Origin: Fibrella aestuarina BUZ 2
GTDB lineage: Bacteria > Bacteroidota > Bacteroidia > Cytophagales > Spirosomataceae
NCBI RefSeq assembly: GCF_000331105.1
Contig: NC_020054.1
Span: forward strand, 248,001 to 312,000
Direction of reading: 5' to 3'
DNA length: 64,000 nt
Position numbers and translations under genes: made by a program. This document shows positions 1-7,975 of the stretch, piece after piece. The notes under the pieces were generated by a model. That model had not been told where the DNA came from. It searched no databases and saw only the letters and a list, made by a program, of their open reading frames with translations. The stretch's first letter is position 1. Every line of letters begins with the position of its first letter.

Positions 1-2388
1 GTCCTTGGCCAGCAGTTGAATGATCCCCAGCACACTCGCCCCCAGCACCTTGCGCACACCGATCTCGCGGGTACGTACCTGAGCGGTGTAGGTTGCCAGC
101 CCCAGCAAACCGAGGCACGAAATAAGAATGGCCATCGAAGCAAACACGTTGAAGAGCAGCCCCGACTGTTGCTCGGCGCGGTAGAGGCTGTTGAACGAAT
201 CGTCGAGAAAGGTATAGCTGAAGGGGAAGTCGGCGTTGTATCGGGTCCACGACCGTTGCACGGCAGCAATGGCCTGCTCCGCCTGGTTGCCCGTCGTTTT
301 TACGTAGATCGCGCCCATCTCATCCGGCTGGTAGAAGAAAATAGCTGGTTCGATCTTCTGACGCATCGACGCGAAATGAAAGTCTTTTACCACGCCCACG
401 ATGGTGCCCCAGCGTTTCCAGAGGCGAAAGCGTTTGCCGATCGGGTTGCGGATGCGGGCGGTTTTCACGGCGGTTTCGTTCAGAATCACGTGCAGCGAAT
501 CGGCGGGTGTACCGGTAAAGCTGGTACCCGCCACCAGTTTCATGTTGAAGAACGCGGTAAAGTCCTTGTCGATCGCGACGGGCCGCATGAACATGGTTTC
601 GCCGGGCTGCTTGCCGTCCCACGCGTTATCGCCGGTCTGCCCGTCCAGATTGACGATGTTGGCGCTGGCGCGGGTCACCGCCGTAATGCCGGGTTGCTTG
701 AGCAGATCGGCTTTGACGGCTTCGTAGTGCGCACTCATGTCGCGCATGAAGAACCCAAACACGTGCGTTTTGTCGTAGCCCAGCTCTTTCGAGCGGATGT
801 AGTCCAGTTGATTGCTGATGATAAACGTTCCCGCAATCAGGATGACCGATACGGCAAACTGAACCACCACCAGCGCCTTCCGGAAAACCGCCTCGCTCAG
901 CCGCCCGGCCACCCGCCCCTTTAACGCCTTCAGCGGCTCGAACGACGACAGCAACAGGGCCGGGTAAATGCTCGACGCCAGTAGCGTGCTGGTGATGGTG
1001 GCACCGATCAGCAGCCAGATCGACGAGTCGGTGAAGTCAAGCACGAGCGCCTTGCCCGACACCTCGTTGTAGAGTGGCAGCAGCGCGTAGATCAGGCCAA
1101 TCGCCACGACGGCGGCCAGCGTGAAGAGCAGCGCCGTTTCGACCAGAAATTGCAGAAACAGCTGCCCACGGGCCGCACCCACAATCTTACGCATGCTGAT
1201 TTCCTTCGACCGCAGCAACGCCCGCGCCGTGGCCAGGTTGACGTAGTTGATGCAGGCGATGGCCAGAATCAGGAGGGCGATGATCGAGAACATCCGCACC
1301 GTTTCGATGCCTCCCACCGAGCCGTCGGCCCGGTACAGGTGCATATCGGGCAGGGGTTGCAACAGGTACGTCAGGTCGGTATCGTCGGGCTTGTTGCGGA
1401 GGTGGATGGTCCGCAGCTTATTGGCCAGCCGCTCAACCGACGTACCGGGCTGAAGCAGCAGGTACGTCTGGTAGTTGAACGTGCGAAAATCGTTGTCTCG
1501 GGTCAGCCCGTCGGCCTGCGTCCGGTACATGGTGTCGAACCACAGGGCCATCGGCAGCACCATATCGGCCTGAATGCTTGAATTGCGGGGAAAATCCCGG
1601 ATGATGCCGCTGACCCGAAAAGCGTTGGTCTTGTCGACCGTCAGCACTTTCCCGAGGGGACTTTCTGAACCGAAATACCGCCGCGCCGTACTTTCCGTGA
1701 GCACGATGGACTGGTTATCGGGAAAGGGGTTGGCCGGATTACCCTGAAGCAGCGGCAGGTCGAACACGGAAAACAGGCTCGGATCGGCAAAGGTCGTGTG
1801 TTCCTCATTGATGACCTTGTCGCGGTATTTGAACAGCGTGAAGCTGCTGTTATGCGCTAGCCGAACACCCTCTTTGATCTCGGGTAGCTCGCGTTTACCC
1901 ATCTCGGCGATAGGTGCCACGGTCGTGGTCCATATTTGGCGGCTATCACCAGTGCCCGCCCAGTTTTCGAGGCGGTAGATGGCGTCGGCTTTCGGGTAGA
2001 ACCGGTCGAAGCTCAGTTCATCCTGCACCCAGAGCAGAATCAGGATGCCCACGGCCAGCCCGGCGGTAAGGCCCGTCATGTTGATGAGCGAATAGAACCG
2101 GTTGCTGACCAGGCTACGCCAGGCGGTTTTCAAATAGTTTCGTAGCATAACGGGACTCAGTAAGGAGGGGGATGTATAGGCGCCGGGGTTGCGTTTAATG
2201 ACGTAGGGCCTGACGAAGCCCAGCACGTCGCGCCAGTAGCGCCAGCGCGCCCGGCGTTCGCCAATGCGCTCGGCCTGCCAGGTAAACTCTTCGTGCAGGT
2301 CGCCTTGCAGCGCTTCGAGGCGGTGCGGAGCCACAAACCATTCGAGCAGGCGGTCGGCCCAGCGGGGCGGTTGGGGGGACGGGCTCAT
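1..2388 (-). CDS. FtsX/MacB-type permease with N-terminal permease prefix domain (partial, 3' end off window)
   Basis: This reading frame is open from an ATG at 2388 to the left window edge (796 codons seen). An internal ATG at 2148 begins the usual family start (MLRNYLKTAWRSL), but the frame is open for 80 codons before it. That extension (MSPSPQPPRWADRLLEWF, later RLEALQGDLHEEF) looks like the 'permease prefix domain 2' known from Bacteroidota permeases encoded beside PadR regulators. The ATG at 2388 overlaps the PadR stop (ATGA), which supports this start. After the prefix come TM1, a MacB-like periplasmic domain, the first FtsX domain, a second periplasmic domain and the second FtsX domain, cut just after the GVRKVLGAS motif. 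About 90 residues are missing. There is no ATP-binding motif, so an ATPase must come from elsewhere. Substrate unknown. Confidence 0.93.
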   Translation of the reverse strand, partial: MSPSPQPPRWADRLLEWFVAPHRLEALQGDLHEEFTWQAERIGERRARWRYWRDVLGFVRPYVIKRNPGAYTSPSLLSPVMLRNYLKTAWRSLVSNRFYSLINMTGLTAGLAVGILILLWVQDELSFDRFYPKADAIYRLENWAGTGDSRQIWTTTVAPIAEMGKRELPEIKEGVRLAHNSSFTLFKYRDKVINEEHTTFADPSLFSVFDLPLLQGNPANPFPDNQSIVLTESTARRYFGSESPLGKVLTVDKTNAFRVSGIIRDFPRNSSIQADMVLPMALWFDTMYRTQADGLTRDNDFRTFNYQTYLLLQPGTSVERLANKLRTIHLRNKPDDTDLTYLLQPLPDMHLYRADGSVGGIETVRMFSIIALLILAIACINYVNLATARALLRSKEISMRKIVGAARGQLFLQFLVETALLFTLAAVVAIGLIYALLPLYNEVSGKALVLDFTDSSIWLLIGATITSTLLASSIYPALLLSSFEPLKALKGRVAGRLSEAVFRKALVVVQFAVSVILIAGTFIISNQLDYIRSKELGYDKTHVFGFFMRDMSAHYEAVKADLLKQPGITAVTRASANIVNLDGQTGDNAWDGKQPGETMFMRPVAIDKDFTAFFNMKLVAGTSFTGTPADSLHVILNETAVKTARIRNPIGKRFRLWKRWGTIVGVVKDFHFASMRQKIEPAIFFYQPDEMGAIYVKTTGNQAEQAIAAVQRSWTRYNADFPFSYTFLDDSFNSLYRAEQQSGLLFNVFASMAILISCLGLLGLATYTAQVRTREIGVRKVLGASVLGIIQLLAKD

Positions 2389-2723
2389 AGGCTGGTGGCG
2401 AGTTTAGGCGTGGCGGGTACGTCGTCCCACAGTTGGGCCCGTACGGTTTTGATATCCTGCAAGGTTCGGTAGCCGTAGGCCGTTACGGTAAACAGCAGCT
2501 TCCGCCGCCCGCCCCGCTCGGGTGTGGGATCGCCCAGCCGGGAAGCCACCATGCCTTTTTCTTCCAGGCGATGCAGGGCCGCGTGCACCTGACTGAGGCG
2601 CGCCGAGCGGTCGGTTTGTTCGTTTAGTTTGTGGGTAAGGCCCACGCCGTAGGCCTCGCCGTCGAACGCCGCCACCAGCAGCAACACAATCTCTTCAAAC
2701 TCGCCCAGGTACGTTCGCTTCAT
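2385..2723 (-). CDS. PadR-family transcriptional regulator
   Basis: A 112-residue protein with the PadR winged-helix pattern: a start-proximal helix (YLGEFEEIVLLLVAAF), the recognition region with HAALHRLEEKGMVASRLG, and the wing ERGGRRKLLFTVTAYG. It is short and lacks the long C-terminal dimerisation domain of classical PadR, as is usual for the permease-linked group. A TTG nine bases further upstream could extend it by three codons, but a GGAAG Shine-Dalgarno-like sequence 12 bases before the ATG at 2723 favours the ATG. Its stop overlaps the start of the following permease by four bases, so the two are almost certainly co-translated. It probably represses its own operon or senses a substrate of the permease (inference). 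A sigma-54-like promoter and an enhancer-like palindrome lie directly upstream. Confidence 0.92.
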   Translation of the reverse strand: MKRTYLGEFEEIVLLLVAAFDGEAYGVGLTHKLNEQTDRSARLSQVHAALHRLEEKGMVASRLGDPTPERGGRRKLLFTVTAYGYRTLQDIKTVRAQLWDDVPATPKLATSL

Positions 2724-2750
2724 GGCTGTCAATTACTTCCATGTTTGCTG

Positions 2751-2766
2751 ATCAAATAGGCTGCCA
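2751..2766 (-). promoter_or_regulatory. Sigma-54-like promoter of the PadR-permease operon
   Basis: On the minus strand it reads TGGCAGCCTATTTGAT, matching the -24 GG and -12 TTG of sigma-54 promoters with the correct ten-base spacing, but with A where the canonical -12 C would be. It ends 27 bases before the ATG. The same yGGyA-N6-TTG pattern precedes four permease operons in this window. Confidence 0.55.
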
Positions 2767-2816
2767 ACTTGAACCGATAGCCATTTCTGGCTCAGAATCG
2801 CCCTTTCTATACCCAA

Positions 2817-2862
2817 AAAGCGTACGCCCCTTGTCCAGAATCGGACAAGGGGCGTACGCTTT
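2817..2862 (-). terminator. Perfect 20-bp hairpin, terminator of the phosphatase gene
   Basis: Two perfectly complementary 20-base arms (2817-2836 and 2843-2862) flank a six-base loop. On the minus strand the stem is followed by TTTTT, so it fits a rho-independent terminator for the gene ending at 2880. The inner part of the stem plus loop is also an enhancer-like palindrome (2832-2847). Confidence 0.8.
2832..2847 (-). promoter_or_regulatory. Enhancer-like palindrome TGTCC-N6-GGACA
   Basis: The minus strand reads TGTCCGATTCTGGACA, one base different from the elements at 37495-37510 and 44971-44986. Its centre lies about 75 bp upstream of the GG of the sigma-54-like promoter. It is nested in a terminator hairpin, so part of its symmetry could be structural; the match of the loop bases to the other copies argues for a binding site. 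Confidence 0.5.
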
Positions 2863-2879
2863 CAGCGCGAGGCGTGTTG

Positions 2880-3935
2880 CTAAAACTTGATTTCCTGCGT
2901 CAGGTACGTGGCCCGTTCGTCGCCGTTGATCCTTACGGTGGCGGTGAGCGGTTTCTGATTCCAGTTGACGGTGATCAGGCCGTAGTTGAGTTTGGCGACC
3001 ATCTCGCCGACGCGGTGCCGGTTGGGCTCTTCGTGCGGTTTCGAGACGTGCGTCAGGCCGCTGCTCGTGATGTCGTAAAGGTCGTAGGTCAGGCCAGGTA
3101 CGTTCACTTTGGCGAGTTCGGCGATGTGGCGATCACCGCTGATGAGCATGGCCCCTTTGGGTTTTGTTTTGCCCAGCAAATCGAACAGGCGCTGGCGGGA
3201 CGTGGGGAAGTTGGCCCACTTTTCGTACGGATGATCTTCGGCCAGAAACTGAATGCCGCAGCCAATCACGTGCACGTCGGCATCGGAGTTAGTCAGTTGG
3301 GTTTCGAGCCAGCGCCATTGTGCGTCGCCCAGCATATCGCCCGTGGGGTCAGGTACGTTGTCTTTACCGTTTTTCTTCAACGGATCTCGGAAATAACGGC
3401 CATCAAGCAGAATCACTTTGACGCGCTGCCCTTTTGGTCCGTAGACATGCGCCGAGTACGCGCCTTCCTGGGTACGTAGCGGGCTTTGGCCGGGTACGTC
3501 CAGAAAATCGAGCATCAGTTGCTGACTCTCTTTCCGGCGCGGGTATTCCTTACCGCCGTCGTTGACGCCGTAATCATGGTCGTCCCAGACGCCGATGACC
3601 GACGCCGACTGCCGCAGTTGCCCGTAGACGGGGTTGGCTTTCTGGCGGGCGTATTTGGTCCGCAGCGTGTCCATACTTTCTGAATCGCCGTAGATGTTGT
3701 CGCCGAGCCAGATCCAGACGTCGGGTTTCTGGGCGACGATATCGTCCCAGAGCGGTTGGGGCCGCTTCTGGTCGCTACACGACCCAAACGCGATGACCGA
3801 AATGGGTTTCGCCGACGCGACTGGCGATTCGGCAGATGAGGCGGTTGAAACGGCGGGGCGTTGATTGGGTCGGTTGGTGCGGCAGCCGGTTAGGAGCGCA
3901 ACCCCCAACAGACCAATGAGGAGGCGTTTTTGCAT
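2880..3935 (-). CDS. PhoD-like alkaline phosphatase, lipoprotein
   Basis: A 351-residue metallophosphoesterase of the PhoD type. The chosen ATG gives a lipoprotein signal MQKRLLIGLLGVALLTGC with the lipid-bearing Cys at 18; the frame can extend nine codons upstream but that would spoil the signal. Visible motifs are FGSC (about 50-53), GDNIYGD (78-84), DDHDYG (118-123), LDGRYFRD (177-184) and SGDRH (266-270), which in the family supply metal and phosphate ligands. It probably hydrolyses phosphomonoesters or diesters from the outer or inner membrane surface (family knowledge). It stands alone: the perfect hairpin 18 bases after its stop should end the transcript, and the next upstream gene is divergent. 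Confidence 0.9.
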   Translation of the reverse strand: MQKRLLIGLLGVALLTGCRTNRPNQRPAVSTASSAESPVASAKPISVIAFGSCSDQKRPQPLWDDIVAQKPDVWIWLGDNIYGDSESMDTLRTKYARQKANPVYGQLRQSASVIGVWDDHDYGVNDGGKEYPRRKESQQLMLDFLDVPGQSPLRTQEGAYSAHVYGPKGQRVKVILLDGRYFRDPLKKNGKDNVPDPTGDMLGDAQWRWLETQLTNSDADVHVIGCGIQFLAEDHPYEKWANFPTSRQRLFDLLGKTKPKGAMLISGDRHIAELAKVNVPGLTYDLYDITSSGLTHVSKPHEEPNRHRVGEMVAKLNYGLITVNWNQKPLTATVRINGDERATYLTQEIKF

Positions 3936-4200
3936 ACGTGAAGCGGAACTAAGAGTCGGCAAAAGTAAGGATAGCGATCAGGCCGGGCTGTTATCAGATT
4001 GTGAAGGATTTTTGACCTTCTCGTTGAAGCGTGGCTACGCAATGCTAAGGTCTATTCATTCTCCAGATCTCCCCCTTAGGGTAAATAGCACTTTACGCAG
4101 AACAAGTTAAGTTTAGGCAATAAGGCGTTGGTAGGCTACTGATGCTGGGCGGCGAATTGGTAACTTGGGGCTAGTCTCTTCTCCCAACATACCAACTCGC

Positions 4201-5778
4201 ATGAGAACCAAACAACTACTGACCGGCTTGTTTCTGAGCACCTCCCTGCTGGCCCTCGGGCAGGACGAAAAACTCGACGCGGCCACCACCGACAAAATCC
4301 GGCAGGAAGGCCTGCAACGGTCGCAGGTGATGGAAACCGCTTTCTACCTGACCGATGTCAACGGGCCGCGCATTCAGGGGCCGGGCTACATGAACGCCGC
4401 CAACTACGCCAAAGGCAAACTGGCGGGCTGGGGCCTGCAAAACGCCAAGCTGGAAGCCTGGGGCGATTGGGGCAAAGGCTGGAACGTGGAGCGCTGCTAT
4501 TTCGCCATGACCGCGCCCTATTATAAGTCGATGATTGCCGTGCCCCGCGCCTGGAGCGGCAGCACCAACAAGCTACAGACGGCCGACATCCTGTTCATCA
4601 CCGACTCCGACACGATGGCGCTGGAAAACTACAAGGGCAAGCTGAAAAACAAGGTCATTCTGCTCGATCAGTCGTACAAAGTGACGCCGTCCTTCAAAGC
4701 CGACGCCGACCGCTACACTGACGACGAACTGCAAAAGATGGCGAGTGCCGAAGCGCCACGGGGTGGTGGGCAGCGGATGCCCGGCGACTCGGCTATGCGC
4801 CGGATGATGCAGACGATGCGTACCCGAAACGTCTTTAACCAGAAGATGCGCAAAATGGCGAAGGCCGAAGGTGCCGTGGGCATTCTGAACAGCACCCAAA
4901 ATAGCAAAGATGGTACGCTCTTCGTGAGCGGCGACTACGCCAACGCCGCCCTCGGTGCCACGCCCGACGACCTGGCCGACCTGTCGATTTCGGCAGAAGA
5001 TTACATGATGCTTTGTCGCCTGATGAAAGCCAACGTACCTGTCAAGCTGGAGGTAGACGTGAAGACCAAGTTCTTTACGGACGACATCAAAGGCTACAAT
5101 GTGCTGGCCGACATTCCCGGAACGGACCCCAAGCTGAAAGATGAAGTGGTGATGCTCGGCGCCCACCTCGACTCCTGGCACGCCGCCACCGGGGCTACCG
5201 ACAATGCCGCGGGTAGCGCGGTGATGATGGAAGCCGCCCGCATCCTGAAAGCGATTGGCGTGAAACCCCGCCGCACGATCCGCATTGCTTTGTGGAGCGG
5301 CGAAGAGCAGGGGCTGTTCGGCTCGCGCAATTACGTGACCAACCACCTGGTCGATGCCACGACCAACAAGCTGAACAAAGAAGGCGAAAACGTAGCTGCT
5401 TACTTCAACGTCGATAATGGCACGGGCAAGATCCGGGGCATCTATTTGCAGGGCAGCGAAGCGGCGGGGCCCGTTTTCGCGCAGTGGTTGAAGCCGTTCA
5501 ACGATTTGGGCGCCACTACCGTCACGATCCAGAACACGGGCGGCACCGACCACCAGTCATTCGATCGGTACGGTATTCCAGGCTTCCAGTTCATTCAGGA
5601 CCGGATCGAGTACAACACCCGTACGCACCACACGAATATGGACACCTACGATCACCTGCAAGCCGACGACCTGAAGCAGGCCGCGACCGTCGTAGCCAGC
5701 TTCGTGTATAACGCCGCCATGCGCGACCAGAAAATCCCGGCCAAACCAGTCGCCATCACCCAGCAGTCAGGCCGGTAG
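4201..5778 (+). CDS. Secreted M28-family metallopeptidase
   Basis: A 525-residue zinc aminopeptidase-like protein with a signal peptide (MRTKQLLTGLFLSTSLLALG). The start at 4201 was chosen because it begins the signal peptide; an in-frame upstream start would add 12 residues. The M28 metal-ligand pattern is complete: H322 in GAHLDSW, D334 in TDNAAGS, E368/E369 in SGEEQGLFGS, D405 in FNVDNGTG and H477 in RTHHTNMDT. Residues before about 300 probably contain a PA-type insert. Exported M28 enzymes of this length act on peptides in the periplasm or outside the cell. A strong terminator follows. It is not linked in an operon to its neighbours. Confidence 0.93.
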   Translation: MRTKQLLTGLFLSTSLLALGQDEKLDAATTDKIRQEGLQRSQVMETAFYLTDVNGPRIQGPGYMNAANYAKGKLAGWGLQNAKLEAWGDWGKGWNVERCYFAMTAPYYKSMIAVPRAWSGSTNKLQTADILFITDSDTMALENYKGKLKNKVILLDQSYKVTPSFKADADRYTDDELQKMASAEAPRGGGQRMPGDSAMRRMMQTMRTRNVFNQKMRKMAKAEGAVGILNSTQNSKDGTLFVSGDYANAALGATPDDLADLSISAEDYMMLCRLMKANVPVKLEVDVKTKFFTDDIKGYNVLADIPGTDPKLKDEVVMLGAHLDSWHAATGATDNAAGSAVMMEAARILKAIGVKPRRTIRIALWSGEEQGLFGSRNYVTNHLVDATTNKLNKEGENVAAYFNVDNGTGKIRGIYLQGSEAAGPVFAQWLKPFNDLGATTVTIQNTGGTDHQSFDRYGIPGFQFIQDRIEYNTRTHHTNMDTYDHLQADDLKQAATVVASFVYNAAMRDQKIPAKPVAITQQSGR

Positions 5779-5806
5779 GCGTTACTTTTCATAATTTGTT
5801 TCCATC

Positions 5807-5842
5807 AAAAAAGCGGTCAGATTAACGTCTGGCCGCTTTTTT
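5807..5842 (+). terminator. Rho-independent terminator after the M28 peptidase
   Basis: A 15-base stem (AAAAAAGCGGTCAGA with TCTGGCCGCTTTTTT, one G-T pair) around a six-base loop, with A and T tracts on both sides, so it could work in both directions. Confidence 0.85.
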
Positions 5843-5863
5843 CGTGCAAGAAGACTGCTACTA

Positions 5864-5959
5864 CTTTTTGTCATTCCGACGTCAGGAGGAATCTTAAAGC
5901 TACCTGAGGCACAAGTCAGGATGCATTAAGATTCCTCCTGACGTCGGAATGACAAAAAG
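5864..5959. repeat. Long perfect inverted repeat, 34-bp arms
   Basis: Arms at 5864-5897 and 5926-5959 are exact reverse complements around a 28-base spacer. The arms begin with CTTTTTGTCATTCCGACG. A shorter, degraded relative lies at 10020-10057. It sits between the convergent M28 and NamZ genes and may be an extragenic repeat of the genome; no coding potential. Confidence 0.85.
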
Positions 5960-5985
5960 GCGATAGCACTACACCTAGGCGAAAC

Positions 5986-7218
5986 CTACGGATACAGCAA
6001 ATACTTCTTCCGCATCTTTTTGTAGTTGGAAAGGCCCGGCTCCCAGCTCTGACGGATCGCCTTCTCGCTCACCCCCGCGATGATCTGCTTTTTGAGGTTT
6101 TCGGTGCCTGCCAGCTTATCGAAGTTGCCGATCTCTTTGCTCTGGCTCATATCGAAAAAGCGGGCTTTGTCGGGATAGGCTTTGTAGAGTTCCATGAGCC
6201 ATGTCAGGTTGAGTTGCCGGGTTTTGCGGAAGATATTAGTGTCGTAGTTCCGCAGGTCGAGGCCGTAGCATTCCTGATCCTGGTGCAGCGGGGCCTCTTT
6301 CATGCCCTTGATACTGACTGGCTTAAACGAAAACGGATAGATGCCTTTCAAGGCGGGCGCACCCAGCACCGTAAACGGGATATACGTACCCCGGCCCTGG
6401 CTGATGATGGTCCCCTCAAACAGGCATACGCTAGGGTACAGCAGAATCGACTGGGGCGTATTCAGGTTGGGTGAGGGGTTCACCGGCAGCACATAGGGCG
6501 TATCGTGCGTGTAGTTGGCAACTTTGATGATCTTCAGTTTGCACTGTGCTTTTCCCGGCAGCCAGCCTTCGCCATTGGCCATCTGGGCAAACTCGCCGAT
6601 GGTCATGCCGTGGGTGATCGGGATTTTGTGCATGCCGATGCCCGAGTGCAGGTGATCGTCCAGCATGGGTCCGTCGACGATAAAGCCGTTCGGGTTGGGC
6701 CGGTCCAGAATCATCAGTTCTTTGTTGTGTTCGGCGCAGGCCTCCATCACGTGCGTCAGCGTGTTGATGTAGGTGTAGAAGCGCGCGCCCACGTCCTGAA
6801 TGTCGTAGATCAGCACGTCGATCTTGTCGAGTTGCTCTTTGGTGGGTTTCTTGTTTTTGCCGTAGAGCGAGATGATGGGGATCCCCGTTTTGGCGTCGAC
6901 CTCATCGGCCACTTTGGCCCCGTTGCTCGCATTCCCCCGGAAACCATGCTCCGGCCCGAACACCATCACCACGTTGACACCCAGACTTTGCAGGCTGTCG
7001 ACGCTGCTCTTGCTGCCGATAATCGACGTGGGGTTGACGACCATCCCGACGCGTTTGCCTTTCAGGTAGGGCAGGTACGTGGCCACCTGATCGGCGCCCG
7101 TCACGAGCTTCGGCGCGGCAGCGACGGTTACGACAGAGGTGGTAGTCGGTTGGAAAAAGCCTGCTGACCAGGCAGCGCCCACAAGCAGCGGGACAAGCGC
7201 GAAAGAGCCGATTTTCAT
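5986..7218 (-). CDS. Exo-beta-N-acetylmuramidase NamZ family protein (DUF1343)
   Basis: A 410-residue protein with an N-terminal export signal (MKIGSFALVPLLVGAAWSAG) followed by a full DUF1343/NamZ domain. Typical segments are VGMVVNPTSI (about 58-67), FGPEHGFRGN (87-96), IPIISLYG, DIQDVGARFYTYINTL, ILDRPNPNG, GMTIGEFA, PSPNLNT and FEGTIISQGRGT. The characterised Bacillus subtilis NamZ removes MurNAc from the non-reducing end of peptidoglycan fragments, so this gene probably serves wall turnover and recycling in the periplasm. The length is normal for the family and the start is the first residue of the signal. The neighbouring small membrane-protein gene is 82 bases upstream on the same strand. 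Confidence 0.92.
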   Translation of the reverse strand: MKIGSFALVPLLVGAAWSAGFFQPTTTSVVTVAAAPKLVTGADQVATYLPYLKGKRVGMVVNPTSIIGSKSSVDSLQSLGVNVVMVFGPEHGFRGNASNGAKVADEVDAKTGIPIISLYGKNKKPTKEQLDKIDVLIYDIQDVGARFYTYINTLTHVMEACAEHNKELMILDRPNPNGFIVDGPMLDDHLHSGIGMHKIPITHGMTIGEFAQMANGEGWLPGKAQCKLKIIKVANYTHDTPYVLPVNPSPNLNTPQSILLYPSVCLFEGTIISQGRGTYIPFTVLGAPALKGIYPFSFKPVSIKGMKEAPLHQDQECYGLDLRNYDTNIFRKTRQLNLTWLMELYKAYPDKARFFDMSQSKEIGNFDKLAGTENLKKQIIAGVSEKAIRQSWEPGLSNYKKMRKKYLLYP

Positions 7219-7300
7219 ACAGAGTGAGCCAATAGATGCCCGGCAAATTGCTCAGAAAAGCGCAGGTGTGCAACGCCCGAACGTACCTGACTACTCAGCC

Positions 7301-7879
7301 TTACCGCACAGGCTCAGGCAATCGGTTGACCAGCCAAAGGCAAAAAAACGCGTTGACGATGAGCGTAAACGGAATGACAGACAGGTTTTTGAAGAATAAA
7401 ATCAGCACCCATTCCGACGCCTGCCCGTCGAGAAGCTGCCGGGTTTTCAACGCAATGTAGAGGCAGGTTTCGTAGGCGATGTGGTCAATAAACGCGTTGA
7501 TTACGAAGGCTATACCGGCAAAGAGGAGCACGTTGGCAATCAGAGCGGGCCAGTGCCTGCGCAACCGCTGGGCGATCAGCCGCCAGCTTTCGTTGCGGGT
7601 TGCTCCATTCGCCAAAAAACGGCGCAACCGATTCACCCCCCTGCTCATGTTGGCGGCCCCCAGCGCATACAGAAATAACGCAATCCGAACGCTTTCCACG
7701 CCGATTTCGAGCAGCAGATCCGCCGTGGGACTGATTGGACCCAGCGCCTTTAGCTGAACGGCGCGCCCAATGGCGGCTACCAGCCCCAAACTGAAAACGG
7801 GTACAACGTGTCGTTTGGCAAACTGAATACTGGATACCGTCCAGTCGAGGGATTGCAGGAGGTTGGCGGAGCGACTCAT
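7301..7879 (-). CDS. Small multi-spanning membrane protein, function unknown
   Basis: A 192-residue protein that I do not recognise. It has hydrophobic stretches around residues 27-42, 60-76, 112-130 and 160-185, with an Arg-rich loop (VNRLRRFLANGATRNESWRLIAQ) between the second and third, so about four membrane segments are likely. The codon usage resembles the flanking genes and the start ATG is clear. It lies between the NamZ gene and the histidine kinase with gaps of 82 and 96 bases, so co-transcription with either is possible but not shown. Confidence 0.7.
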   Translation of the reverse strand: MSRSANLLQSLDWTVSSIQFAKRHVVPVFSLGLVAAIGRAVQLKALGPISPTADLLLEIGVESVRIALFLYALGAANMSRGVNRLRRFLANGATRNESWRLIAQRLRRHWPALIANVLLFAGIAFVINAFIDHIAYETCLYIALKTRQLLDGQASEWVLILFFKNLSVIPFTLIVNAFFCLWLVNRLPEPVR

Positions 7880-7975
7880 AAGCGTATAACGGCTGAATGA
7901 CCGCTAAACTACGGCTTATTGGCCAGGTACGTTCTGCCGCTCATCAACGCAGGCATCCTACTGTCCAGTAAGCAC

